Shown here: positions 33,333 to 42,526 of the stretch, piece by piece
Numbering within the stretch: position 1 is the stretch's first letter
How the letters are laid out: the number at the start of each line of letters is the position of its first letter
Origin: an uncultured Peptostreptococcus sp.
GTDB lineage: Bacteria > Bacillota > Clostridia > Peptostreptococcales > Peptostreptococcaceae
Assembly (NCBI GenBank): GCA_900759325.1
Contig: CAAEUW010000018.1
Location: forward strand, 56,869 to 120,868
Length of the DNA stretch: 64,000 nt
Direction: 5' to 3'
Position numbers and translations under genes: made by a program
Notes under the pieces: generated by a model
Seen by the model: only the letters and a program-made list of their open reading frames with translations
Told to the model about the DNA's origin: nothing
Database searches by the model: none

Positions 33333-34937
33333 ATGAATATGATGAACATAGTCAGTGGTGTTAGACACTATGCTACTAGTGATAGGTTAGCAGTTGTCTG
33401 TGACGATGAAAAATTAAGCTATAAGGACCTGGACAGGTATTCAGATATTATAGCAAACTATATCAGTCATAAATACGGAGAAAATACCCCTCTTGCTATA
33501 TACGGAAATAAGGATGTCATGATCATAGCCTGTATGATTGGGGCCTTAAAGTCAAAGAGGGCCTATGTACCTATGGATGTCAGCTTTCCTGAGCAGAGGG
33601 TTATGGATGTCCTAGACAGTGTGAGACCTAATATAGTCTTTGATATGTCTGGCAAGGATTTCTTCCGTGACCATGATGGACAGATAAAGGAGGCCTATAG
33701 GTCTTTTGAAATAATAGACAATAAGGCCTTGATAAAGCTTATAGAGGAAAATGAAGACGGGCCTCTAGCAAGCCAGGTACCAAGTGAGAACTGGGTGGAT
33801 GGGGATGAAAATTCATATATCCTATTTACATCAGGGTCTACTGGTAAGCCAAAGGGGGTACAGATAAGTGCCTACAACCTAGATTCCTTTATGAGGTGGA
33901 TGAGTCCAATCCTGGGCTTGGATGGCCAGGCTAAGGTGGTAATGGACCAGCCAGCCTATTCATTTGATCTGAGTGTATCCCAGCTATATCCGGGACTGGC
34001 AAATGGGGCTACCCTGTATTCCTTCTCAAAAGATGTAGTGGCGGACTTTAAGGTCCTGTTTGACCATATGAGGAAGTCAGATATGGAGGTCTGGGTTTCT
34101 ACACCTTCATTTGTAGGTATGTGTCTAGTAGACAAGGACTTCAACCAGGAAATGCTGCCTAAGCTAAGAAAGATGCTTTATATAGGTGAGGTTCTACCAG
34201 TTGAGGTAGCTAGAAAGCTAAGGGAGAGGTTCCCAAAGGTTGATGTGATTAATGGATATGGTCCAACTGAGGCAACAGTTGGTATAAGCCATGTAGTAAT
34301 AAATGACGACCATATTGGCTCAGGTAAGTCTTTACCAGTAGGTATACCTATGGAAAACTGTAGGATAAAGATAGTTGATGAAGATGGCAGGGAAGTAGAA
34401 AAAGGTCAAAAGGGAGAAATAGTAATAATAGGACCATCTGTATCAAAGGGATACTTCAAGAATGAAGAAAAGACTAGGGAGGTATTTTACCTTGAGTCCA
34501 CAGATCCCGGCTTAGAGGATGGAACTCCTGATGACTTGGCCCACTTGAGGTTTAGGGCCTACAGGACTGGTGACCTTGGTTCTATTGATGAAACTGGCAA
34601 TATCAGGTATGCAGGTAGGAAGGACTTCCAGATCAAGTTAAATGGCTACAGGATAGAGATTGAAGATATAGAAAACAACCTGAGGAAGGTTGAAAATATT
34701 AGAAATGCTGTAGTCCTACCAGTATATAAGAATGAAAAAATAGCCTACCTTAAGGCTATAGTTGAGCTAGAGGTTGAAAATGACTTGGGCAACCTGAAAA
34801 ATGGTATAAGGATCAAGAAGGACTTGGCAAAGCTGATACCAGAATATATGGTACCTAGGAATGTAACTATAATAGATAAGCTGCCAATGAATACCAACGG
34901 CAAGATAGACAGAAAAAAATTAGCACAGGAATTGTAG
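33333..34937 (+). CDS. dltA: D-alanine--D-alanyl carrier protein ligase
   Basis: Adenylates D-alanine and loads it on DltC. The 534-aa protein belongs to the ANL superfamily. The P-loop-like motif is LFTSGSTGKPKG, the A5 region NGYGPTEATVG, the A7/A8 region YRTGDLGSIDETGNIRYAGR (core YRTGDLG) with the hinge Asp/Lys, and the catalytic Lys is in the terminal NTNGKIDRKKL. In-frame ATGs at 33333, 33339 and 33342 are all possible; GTGGGGG spacing favours 33339. It lies between dltX and dltB. Confidence 0.94.
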   Translation: MNMMNIVSGVRHYATSDRLAVVCDDEKLSYKDLDRYSDIIANYISHKYGENTPLAIYGNKDVMIIACMIGALKSKRAYVPMDVSFPEQRVMDVLDSVRPNIVFDMSGKDFFRDHDGQIKEAYRSFEIIDNKALIKLIEENEDGPLASQVPSENWVDGDENSYILFTSGSTGKPKGVQISAYNLDSFMRWMSPILGLDGQAKVVMDQPAYSFDLSVSQLYPGLANGATLYSFSKDVVADFKVLFDHMRKSDMEVWVSTPSFVGMCLVDKDFNQEMLPKLRKMLYIGEVLPVEVARKLRERFPKVDVINGYGPTEATVGISHVVINDDHIGSGKSLPVGIPMENCRIKIVDEDGREVEKGQKGEIVIIGPSVSKGYFKNEEKTREVFYLESTDPGLEDGTPDDLAHLRFRAYRTGDLGSIDETGNIRYAGRKDFQIKLNGYRIEIEDIENNLRKVENIRNAVVLPVYKNEKIAYLKAIVELEVENDLGNLKNGIRIKKDLAKLIPEYMVPRNVTIIDKLPMNTNGKIDRKKLAQEL

Positions 34938-34950
34938 TTAGGAGGCAACC

Positions 34951-36111
34951 ATGACATTTTCACAATATGATAGTTACCTCTACATGTACATACTGCTCTT
35001 GACCATGATACCAGCCATAGGTCTGGGACTAGCTGGCAAGAGGATAAAGTACTATGGTATGGCTGCAAGTGCTTTTATGATATACCTAATAATAGGACTG
35101 GATATACAATTTAAGTTCCTACTTGGCTTTATGGTCTGGGAGCTAGCCTGTATCTACCTATTTATGTGGTCTAGAAAAAAGGAAAAGAATAAGTGGACCT
35201 TTAGGTTGTTCCTTTTGGCAACCATGATGCCACTTATAATAAATAAGGTATCTGCCAAGTTACCAATAGGTGTCCTGGGCTTTATAGGTATTTCCTACCT
35301 GAGCTTTAGGACTATCCAGATAGTTATTGAAATTTATGATGGTGCCATAAAGGACTTGAAATTCCTTGACATGGTCTACTTTATCCTCTTTTTTCCAAGC
35401 TTGAGTTCAGGGCCTATAGACAGGTCCAGGAGGTTTGAGGAGGAGGTAAACCAGGCTATACCAAGGGGTGAATACCTAAGCAGGTACCTGATGCCAGGTA
35501 TCAAAAAGGTATTTTTAGGAATACTCTACAAGTTTGCAATAGCAACATTGATACATCTTTACTTTATAAGTAATATTGTCCCAAGTAAGTCGGTTGTACC
35601 TATAATACTATATATGTACGTCTATACCATGTACCTTTTCTTTGACTTTGCAGGCTACAGCTTGATAGCAGTAGGTACAAGCTACATATTTGGGGTCCAT
35701 GCTCCAGATAACTTCAACAAGCCCTTCCTTTCAAAGGATATGAAGGAATTTTGGACTAGGTGGCACATAAGCTTGTCTAGATGGTTTGGAGATTATATTT
35801 TCTCAAGATATGTCTTAAATGCCATGAGAAATAAAAAATTTAAAAAGAGGGCGACTGCATCCCATGTTGCCCAGATGATAACAATGACAGTAATGGGATT
35901 TTGGCATGGCTTGACATGGTACTATATTGCCTATGGTGTCTACCAGGGCTTGATGCTTGTATTGACTGATGAATTCACAAAGAAGTCTAAAATCTATAAA
36001 AAATACAAGAAGGAAAAGTGGTTCCAGAGACTACAGATAGTTATAACTTTCAATATAGTATGCTTTGGTATGCTGATATTCTCAGGCTTCCTAGATTTCT
36101 ATGTTAAGTAG
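34951..36111 (+). CDS. dltB: D-alanine transfer membrane protein DltB (MBOAT)
   Basis: A polytopic O-acyltransferase, 386 aa, that moves D-alanine from DltC across the membrane. Conserved MBOAT features are FFPSLSSGPIDRSRRF, FWTRWHISLSRWFGDYIF and the catalytic His in MGFWHGLTWYYIAYGVYQG. TAGGAGG precedes the ATG. It ends 166 bases before dltC, a wider gap than usual for this operon. Confidence 0.95.
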   Translation: MTFSQYDSYLYMYILLLTMIPAIGLGLAGKRIKYYGMAASAFMIYLIIGLDIQFKFLLGFMVWELACIYLFMWSRKKEKNKWTFRLFLLATMMPLIINKVSAKLPIGVLGFIGISYLSFRTIQIVIEIYDGAIKDLKFLDMVYFILFFPSLSSGPIDRSRRFEEEVNQAIPRGEYLSRYLMPGIKKVFLGILYKFAIATLIHLYFISNIVPSKSVVPIILYMYVYTMYLFFDFAGYSLIAVGTSYIFGVHAPDNFNKPFLSKDMKEFWTRWHISLSRWFGDYIFSRYVLNAMRNKKFKKRATASHVAQMITMTVMGFWHGLTWYYIAYGVYQGLMLVLTDEFTKKSKIYKKYKKEKWFQRLQIVITFNIVCFGMLIFSGFLDFYVK

Positions 36112-36277
36112 AAACCCTTAAACGAGTCTTATAGGAGCTATATCAGATAGGAGCCTCAAAGATCTACTTAATGATTATCTATTAATAAAAAGTTAAGGTT
36201 TGAGAGTATAATTAAGTATATACTAATAGCTATTTTATTTATTTATAGATAATTTGATATGTAATATGGAGGTAAAA

Positions 36278-36514
36278 ATGGATATAAGAGAAAGTGTAAT
36301 AGAGATATTTGAAGAAGTTCTAGGTAGTGATGAAATAAGAGACAATCAGGACTTGGATATGTTCGAAAATGAAATGCTTGATTCACTTGCAATAATAGAA
36401 GTATTATTGGGAATTGAAGACAAGCTAGACCTATCTTTACAGCCAACAGACTTGGAAAGAAAGGATATGGCTACAGTTAATAACTTGGTCGACTTTTTAA
36501 AGGATAGGATATAA
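36278..36514 (+). CDS. dltC: D-alanyl carrier protein DltC
   Basis: A 78-aa acyl-carrier-like protein that carries D-alanine as a phosphopantetheine thioester. The attachment serine is Ser36 in EMLDSLAIIEV. The four-helix length is exactly that of DltC. I chose ATG 36278 because GGAGG is five bases upstream; an in-frame TTG at 36254 would add eight unlikely residues. It lies 166 bases after dltB and ends at a terminator, so it is last in the operon; it may have its own promoter in the gap. Confidence 0.92.
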   Translation: MDIRESVIEIFEEVLGSDEIRDNQDLDMFENEMLDSLAIIEVLLGIEDKLDLSLQPTDLERKDMATVNNLVDFLKDRI

Positions 36515-36527
36515 GGAATTTTGTCAG

Positions 36528-36566
36528 ATAGGGGGTTCATGTTAAAGACGTGACCCCTATTTTTTA
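36528..36566 (+). terminator. Terminator of the dlt operon
   Basis: ATAGGGGGTTCATG pairs with GTGACCCCTAT (one bulge) and is followed by six Ts. Confidence 0.85.
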
Positions 36567-36755
36567 TATATAATTAATGCGGAATTTAATAGTAAAGAAT
36601 ATAAAGTAAAGATAAAGGTTACAATTTAGTAAATTTACTTGTTTAGTAATTTTTTTGTGTTAATATATATAAGAGTATATTATGTAAAAGTATATAATCT
36701 AATGTTAAATATATATAAGGGTTTGAGAACATTCTAAGTATGAAAGGAAACAATC

Positions 36756-39152
36756 ATGTCTAGAGTAGAGAGAAAAAGACTAGAAAAAGAAGCTAAAAAG
36801 AAGAATAAAACTAGACTTTTTAAATCCAACGAAAAAGAAGTAAAGGAGTCGGAGGAATCTTTGGAAGCAGATGAATCTGCAAAGTTACCTCCAAGGCTTG
36901 ATGCTAGTAGGGATAAAAAGGTCGATGATAATATAGATTTTGTAACTAAGAAAATAGAAGATAGGTTTATTGCTAGAGAAAGTAAAAACACTGATCCTAT
37001 AAAGAAGGCTCTTGAAAAAAGTCAAGACAGCAATTATGAGCTAAAGAATAAAAGATTGGCAGAAATGGCAATGAAGACAGCTGATAAGATAGTTTCAGTT
37101 GAAGATGAAGAGATGAGACTAAAGAGGAGGAGGGCCTACCTTGACAGCAAGAATGAGGTTGACCCAGATGACAAGCCTCCAATTACAGTTGATGATATAA
37201 GGACAGAGGAGGATATAAATCTAGGTATATATGATAGGCCTCAAGTAAAGGAAATCAAGGATATTGACGCAAATTTAGAATCTGATATCAATATAAATGA
37301 GGTAAAGCATATAGATATAGAAAAGGCTCCATTTGAGGATGTTGTAAAGGTTGTAGAATCAAGGATTGCAGCTGAAAAAATAAGGCACGAGGAGCAGAAG
37401 AAGGAAGAAGAAAAAATCTTAAAGCAAGAGCAAATAAAGAGGGAAGTACTAGAGAAGGAATTGCGTGAAAGAGAAAGACTAAAGACCCAGCAATTGAACC
37501 TAGATATGGGCCAGGACCAGGCTCCTAAGCCTGAGACTTCCAGCAAGAAGAAAGGATGGTTTAAGAGAAGTATGGATGAAAAAAACCAGGAAGAAGTAAA
37601 GGGACTTGACCAGGCTAGCCAGTCTGAGGAACTGAGTTCACAGGAAAATAAAGCAGAAGAAGTAAAGGCAGAAGAAAAAGTCCAGGAAATAAAGCAGGAG
37701 GCTAAGGCACCTATTCTTGTAGCAGATGAAAAGATCGATAGTATAGAAGACCTACCTAAAAAGGGTGGATTTAAGAGTTTCTTGAAGAAATTATGTATAT
37801 TTTTAATAGCAATTATAGTCCTTGTTTATATAGCAGGTTGTCTGATATTCAAGGATAGGTATTTTGTAAATACTAGTATCAACGGCATCAAGGCAGACCT
37901 TAAAACTCCTGGTGATATAGACAAGTTAGCTAGTGATAAGACGGCTAACTACAAGCTCAACATCAGTGGTAGAAATGACGTAAAGGACTCTATAAACGGG
38001 TCTGATATAGGAATTGCCTATGTTAAGGATGGTAGTGCAGCTAAAATAAAGGCTGACCAGGGCTTCTTGGCATGGCCACTAGCCTTCCTAGACAAGACAA
38101 ATATTGATGGAAAGCTAAATGTAAAGTATGATGAAGCCAAGCTAAACGATGTAGTTAAGAAACTGAACATATTTGATAAGAAGTATATAAAGGCTCCAGT
38201 AAGTGCCTTCCCAAGGTTTGATGAGAAAAAGAAGGACTATGTAGTCGACAAGGGTGACTTAGGAAGTACTCCAATAGAAGCTTCAGTCAAGAACTTTGTA
38301 GCTAGCTCTGTTAAGGCAGAGGCAACAAAGGTTGAATATCCAGCATCTGCCTACAAGGCACAGAAGAACAAGGCTGATGACAAGAGGATAGAAAAGGCCA
38401 TAGCCCAGTTAAAGGAATATGACAAGGTCAAGGTAGTATACGATTTTGAAAAAGAAAAGTATGTAGCCGGAACTAAGGATATAAGCACTATGTTTAACGT
38501 AGCTTCTGAGGATGACTACAAGGTTGAGCTAAGCAAGGATAAGGTAAGAGAGTTTGTAAGGAGCCTTAGCAGGAAGTATTCTACATATGGAGATGCTAGA
38601 GAAATTCCATCAGCATCTACAGGTGGTAAGCTAAAGGTTACAGGTGGTATATATGGATGGTTGATAGATAGGGAAAAGGAAACTGACTACCTATATGAGC
38701 TTGTAAAGGCTAAGAAGAGTGAAAACAATAGGAAGCCAATATACGCCCAGACAGCCATAACAAGAGAAAACCAGGATTTGGGTAATGAGTTTATAGAGAT
38801 AGACCTTACTAAGCAGCACATGTGGTTTGTTAGAGATGGCAAGGTCCTAATAGAGACTCCTATAGTATCAGGTAACCCAAACCGTGGAGATGCTACACCT
38901 CCAGGTATTTACCCTGTAAACTACAAGACTAGACATGCTACCCTAAAGGGGCCAGGATATTCGTCACCAGTTTCATACTGGATGCCATTTAACGGTGATA
39001 TAGGTATACATGATGCCAGCTGGCAGCCAGTGTATGGTGGAAGCAGGTACCTGTATGCAGGATCACATGGATGTATTAACACGCCTTATAGTAAGGTGGC
39101 TCAATTCTACGCCCTAACTAAGGAAGGAATGCCAGTTGTAGTACATTATTAA
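36756..39152 (+). CDS. L,D-transpeptidase with very long cytoplasmic N-terminal region
   Basis: A 798-aa membrane protein. Residues 1-345 are highly charged (Lys/Glu-rich, probable coiled coil around 195-250) and precede a single transmembrane helix at about 346-365, so they should be cytoplasmic. Outside lies a substrate-binding region of about 300 residues (PG_binding_4-like: two similar units containing IGIAYVKDGSAAKI and LKVTGGIYGW), then the catalytic YkuD domain from about 675. The catalytic Cys773 is in GSHGCINTP, with His in the preceding IGIHDASW. It probably makes 3-3 peptidoglycan crosslinks. The ATG follows AAAGGAAAC. The large cytoplasmic part suggests control by an internal partner or kinase, which is inference. 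Confidence 0.88.
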   Translation: MSRVERKRLEKEAKKKNKTRLFKSNEKEVKESEESLEADESAKLPPRLDASRDKKVDDNIDFVTKKIEDRFIARESKNTDPIKKALEKSQDSNYELKNKRLAEMAMKTADKIVSVEDEEMRLKRRRAYLDSKNEVDPDDKPPITVDDIRTEEDINLGIYDRPQVKEIKDIDANLESDININEVKHIDIEKAPFEDVVKVVESRIAAEKIRHEEQKKEEEKILKQEQIKREVLEKELRERERLKTQQLNLDMGQDQAPKPETSSKKKGWFKRSMDEKNQEEVKGLDQASQSEELSSQENKAEEVKAEEKVQEIKQEAKAPILVADEKIDSIEDLPKKGGFKSFLKKLCIFLIAIIVLVYIAGCLIFKDRYFVNTSINGIKADLKTPGDIDKLASDKTANYKLNISGRNDVKDSINGSDIGIAYVKDGSAAKIKADQGFLAWPLAFLDKTNIDGKLNVKYDEAKLNDVVKKLNIFDKKYIKAPVSAFPRFDEKKKDYVVDKGDLGSTPIEASVKNFVASSVKAEATKVEYPASAYKAQKNKADDKRIEKAIAQLKEYDKVKVVYDFEKEKYVAGTKDISTMFNVASEDDYKVELSKDKVREFVRSLSRKYSTYGDAREIPSASTGGKLKVTGGIYGWLIDREKETDYLYELVKAKKSENNRKPIYAQTAITRENQDLGNEFIEIDLTKQHMWFVRDGKVLIETPIVSGNPNRGDATPPGIYPVNYKTRHATLKGPGYSSPVSYWMPFNGDIGIHDASWQPVYGGSRYLYAGSHGCINTPYSKVAQFYALTKEGMPVVVHY

Positions 39153-39160
39153 GAATTTTG

Positions 39161-39203
39161 AGCATCTATAATCAATATATTGATTGTAGGTGCTTATTTT
39201 TTT
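39161..39203 (+). terminator. Terminator after the L,D-transpeptidase gene
   Basis: AGCATCTATAATCA pairs with TGATTGTAGGTGCT using two G-U pairs, followed by TATTTTTTT. Confidence 0.88.
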
Positions 39204-39255
39204 CCTAAAAGGGTATAGATAAATCATAAGTATTTGAGAAAGGGAAGTATATTTA

Positions 39256-41364
39256 ATGACTAGTTATGTTGAGTTGAATAATGAGGTTATTGTGAGAGAT
39301 ATTGAGGGTAAGTACCAGCTCCACAAGGACAAGGAGGCCTTAGACCTATACCTAAGGGATTCCATAGATAGTAGGTCTATGAAGTTTGATTCTATATCAG
39401 ACAAGATTAACTACCTAGTAGAAAATGATTACTATGAAAAAGAGATAATTGACAAGTACAGTATGGACTTTATAGAGGACCTATACGAGTATATAAAGGG
39501 GTTTGGATTTAGCTTCCAGTCATATATGAGTGCTAGTAAGTTTTATGAAAACTATGCCTTGAAGACGGATGATGGAGACTATATACTGGAAGATTATAAT
39601 GATAAGATATTGATTTGCTCACTAGCCATAGCAAGTGGTGATACAGCCGTAGCAAAGAGGGTAGCCAAGAGACTGATTAGGCAGGAGTTTCAGCCAGCTA
39701 CTCCAACCTTCCTTAATCTTGGTAGGAAGAGGGCTGGACAGCTAGTGAGCTGCTTTTTGCTGACAGTTGAAGATTCATGCGAGGGTATAAGCTATGCAGT
39801 TGCATCTGCCAACCACCTTTCAAAGATAGGTGGAGGAGTTGCCCTTAACCTTACTAGACTTAGGGCTAGAGCCGAGTCTATAAAGGGAATCGAGGGTGCC
39901 AGTGGTGGTGTAGTTGGTGTTGCCAAGATGCTTGAGCAGAGCTTTAGCTACTTTAACCAGATGGGGGCTAGACAGGGTGCAGGTGCAGTCTACCTAAATG
40001 TACTACATGCAGACTTTGACGCCCTTATGGATACTAAGAAGATAAATGCAGATGAGAGGGTTAGACTAGCAACACTTTCAATCGGAGCTATTATACCGGA
40101 TGTATTTATGAGGCTGGCTGAAAAGAACGAGACAGGCTATGCCTTCTATCCACACTCAATCTATAAGAAGTACGGACTTCATTTAGATGACCTAAATATG
40201 GAGGAATGGTATGACAAGCTAGTAGCAGATCCTGATATCAGGAAAAAGGAAATCAATCCAAGACAGTACCTGACTAGGATAGCGGCTACACAGATGGAGT
40301 CAGGCTACCCTTACATAGTCTATATAGATACAGCCAATAGGGACCATACCCTTAAGGACCTGGGTATGATAAGGATGTCCAACCTTTGTTGTGAAATTTT
40401 CCAGTACCAGGAACCTTCTCACATAGAGTCTTACGGATCAAGTGCTAGCCAGTGGGGTCAGGATGTATCTTGTAACCTAGGATCCTTGAATATAGTTAAC
40501 CTAATGGAAAGCAAGGAGGTTGACAAGGCCATAGACACTGCGGTTAGGTTCCTAACAGACGTAAGTGATATGACTGATATCCACCAGGTGCCTACTATAA
40601 AGATGGGTAATGATAAGAGTCATTCAATAGGCCTTGGGGCCATGAACCTGCATGGCTACCTAATGAAGAATAATATAATGTATGCGACAGATCATGCTGT
40701 TGAATTTACAGATGTTTTCTTTGCCATGATGAGGTACTATGCTATCAAGACTTCAATGGAAATAGCAAGAGAGAGGAAGGAAACCTTTGAAGGCTTCGAA
40801 AAATCAGAGTATGCAAAGGGAAGGGCAAGTGATGTCCTAGGCAAGTACTATGAGCAGGACTTTAAGCCAAAGTCTGACCAGGTTAAAAAGTTATTTGAGG
40901 GTATCTATATACCTGATAAGAATGATTGGGCTAAGTTACTTGATGAGGTCAAGGAAGTTGGAATTTACAATGCCTACTTGATGGCTATAGCTCCAACACA
41001 GAGTATCAGCTATGTTCAGAATTCTACATCTTCTATCATGCCTATTACAGAGCAGATTGAGGTTAGAATATACGGTGACTCTACTACAATCTACCCAATG
41101 CCATTTTTGACTAATGAAAATATGCTTTTCTATAGATCGGCTTACAATACAGACATGTTCAAGGTTATAGATGTAGTGGCTGCTGCCCAAGGACATGTAG
41201 ACCAGGGAATCTCAACTACGCTTTTCGTTACAGATGATAAGACTACTAGGGATATAGCCAGATATTATATATATGCCTATAAGAAGGGTCTGAAGAGTCT
41301 TTATTATACAAGAACTAAGATGTTAAGAGAGTTAAATAATGAATGCCTATCATGCTCTGTGTAG
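39256..41364 (+). CDS. nrdE: Class Ib ribonucleotide reductase, alpha subunit
   Basis: Catalytic subunit reducing ribonucleoside diphosphates. The 702 aa without an N-terminal ATP-cone fits NrdE rather than NrdA. Active-site cysteines are seen in AGQLVSCFLL and NLCCEIFQ. Conserved NLGSLN lies between them, and the radical-transfer tyrosine pair is followed by the redox tail ECLSCSV. AAAGGGA precedes the ATG. It is co-transcribed with nrdF (30 bases apart). The usual nrdI activator and nrdH redoxin are not adjacent. Confidence 0.94.
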   Translation: MTSYVELNNEVIVRDIEGKYQLHKDKEALDLYLRDSIDSRSMKFDSISDKINYLVENDYYEKEIIDKYSMDFIEDLYEYIKGFGFSFQSYMSASKFYENYALKTDDGDYILEDYNDKILICSLAIASGDTAVAKRVAKRLIRQEFQPATPTFLNLGRKRAGQLVSCFLLTVEDSCEGISYAVASANHLSKIGGGVALNLTRLRARAESIKGIEGASGGVVGVAKMLEQSFSYFNQMGARQGAGAVYLNVLHADFDALMDTKKINADERVRLATLSIGAIIPDVFMRLAEKNETGYAFYPHSIYKKYGLHLDDLNMEEWYDKLVADPDIRKKEINPRQYLTRIAATQMESGYPYIVYIDTANRDHTLKDLGMIRMSNLCCEIFQYQEPSHIESYGSSASQWGQDVSCNLGSLNIVNLMESKEVDKAIDTAVRFLTDVSDMTDIHQVPTIKMGNDKSHSIGLGAMNLHGYLMKNNIMYATDHAVEFTDVFFAMMRYYAIKTSMEIARERKETFEGFEKSEYAKGRASDVLGKYYEQDFKPKSDQVKKLFEGIYIPDKNDWAKLLDEVKEVGIYNAYLMAIAPTQSISYVQNSTSSIMPITEQIEVRIYGDSTTIYPMPFLTNENMLFYRSAYNTDMFKVIDVVAAAQGHVDQGISTTLFVTDDKTTRDIARYYIYAYKKGLKSLYYTRTKMLRELNNECLSCSV

Positions 41365-41394
41365 GTAGGACTTTTATTTTAGACGGGGGAAATT

Positions 41395-42381
41395 ATGACA
41401 AAGGAAAATTATGTAGATGTTTTTAATACGGTCCACAAGGCTGTTAATTGGGATACAGAGGATGATGATTTTACCCAAGCCTTTTGGGACGAAAATGTAA
41501 AGCAGTTTTGGTTGCCTGAAGAGGTGCCAATTTCAAAGGATATACCTAGCTGGTCCCAACTAAGTGAGAGTGAAAGGGTCCTATACAAAAGGGTCCTAGC
41601 TGGACTTACACTTTTGGATACCAAGCAGGGTAATGACGGTATACCTTCCATGATGGCCTTGACAGACAACTTCCAGAGAAAGGCTGTCCTATCATTTATG
41701 GGGACTATGGAAGAAATTCATGCCAAGAGCTATTCGAGTATATTTACTACCCTTCTGTCAAAGCAGGAGATAAATGACCTTTTTGTTTGGATAGAGGAGG
41801 AGCCTCTTCTACAGAATAAGGCCAAGCTAGTATTAAGACAGTACAAGAATACTCACACACCTAAGGGTCTTTATATGTCAATGGCTACAAGTGTATTTCT
41901 TGAATCATTCTTGTTCTATAGTGGTTTCTTCTACCCGCTTTTCTTGGCAGGTCAGGGAAAGATGATATCTAGTGGAGAGATAATATCACTTATATTGAGG
42001 GATGAGTCTTTACACGGTAAGTATATAGGCCTTTTGGCCCAGGAAAAGTTCAACGAATTCCATTACGATGACAAGAATGAACTAAAGGAGAGGGTTTATG
42101 CCCTGCTTAAGGAACTAATGGACAACGAAGAGAAGTATACGAGACTTCTTTATGAGGGGTCTGGCCTTGAGGAACAGGTTATAAACTTCTTGAAGTACAA
42201 TGCCAATACAGCCCTTACGAATTTAGGTTTCGAAGAATTCTACAAGGTTGAGCCTGTAAACGCCATAGTCCTTAATGGTTTAAGTACAGAGACAAAGACA
42301 CACGACTTTTTCTCAACTAAGGGTAACGGCTACCAGAAGGGTATATACGAAGAACTAACAGACGATGATTTCATATTTTAG
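41395..42381 (+). CDS. nrdF: Class Ib ribonucleotide reductase, beta subunit
   Basis: Dimanganese/diiron tyrosyl-radical subunit, 328 aa. Metal-ligand blocks are visible: MEEIHAKSYSSIF (Glu and His) and LRDESLHGKYIG (Glu and His), with the helical core between. The N-terminal WLPEEVPISKDIPSW is typical of NrdF. GGGGGAA lies seven bases before the ATG. The stop codon forms part of the terminator stem at 42379. Manganese activation would need NrdI from elsewhere. Confidence 0.94.
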   Translation: MTKENYVDVFNTVHKAVNWDTEDDDFTQAFWDENVKQFWLPEEVPISKDIPSWSQLSESERVLYKRVLAGLTLLDTKQGNDGIPSMMALTDNFQRKAVLSFMGTMEEIHAKSYSSIFTTLLSKQEINDLFVWIEEEPLLQNKAKLVLRQYKNTHTPKGLYMSMATSVFLESFLFYSGFFYPLFLAGQGKMISSGEIISLILRDESLHGKYIGLLAQEKFNEFHYDDKNELKERVYALLKELMDNEEKYTRLLYEGSGLEEQVINFLKYNANTALTNLGFEEFYKVEPVNAIVLNGLSTETKTHDFFSTKGNGYQKGIYEELTDDDFIF

Positions 42382-42408
42382 GATAGCTTATGCTATCCTA
42401 TTATTTTG
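42379..42408 (+). terminator. Terminator overlapping the nrdF stop codon
   Basis: Perfect nine-base arms TAGGATAGC/GCTATCCTA with a TTAT loop, then TTATTTT; the stop codon is the first arm's TAG. Confidence 0.85.
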
Positions 42409-42526
42409 CAAAACTTAATAAAAAATTAAGATTTGTATGTACTTTATATTTAGTTTTTTTGACTATACTAATAGCATAAAGTAAAAGACTTTATTAGAAA
42501 AATTCTTAGGAAAAGGAGGACTATAA

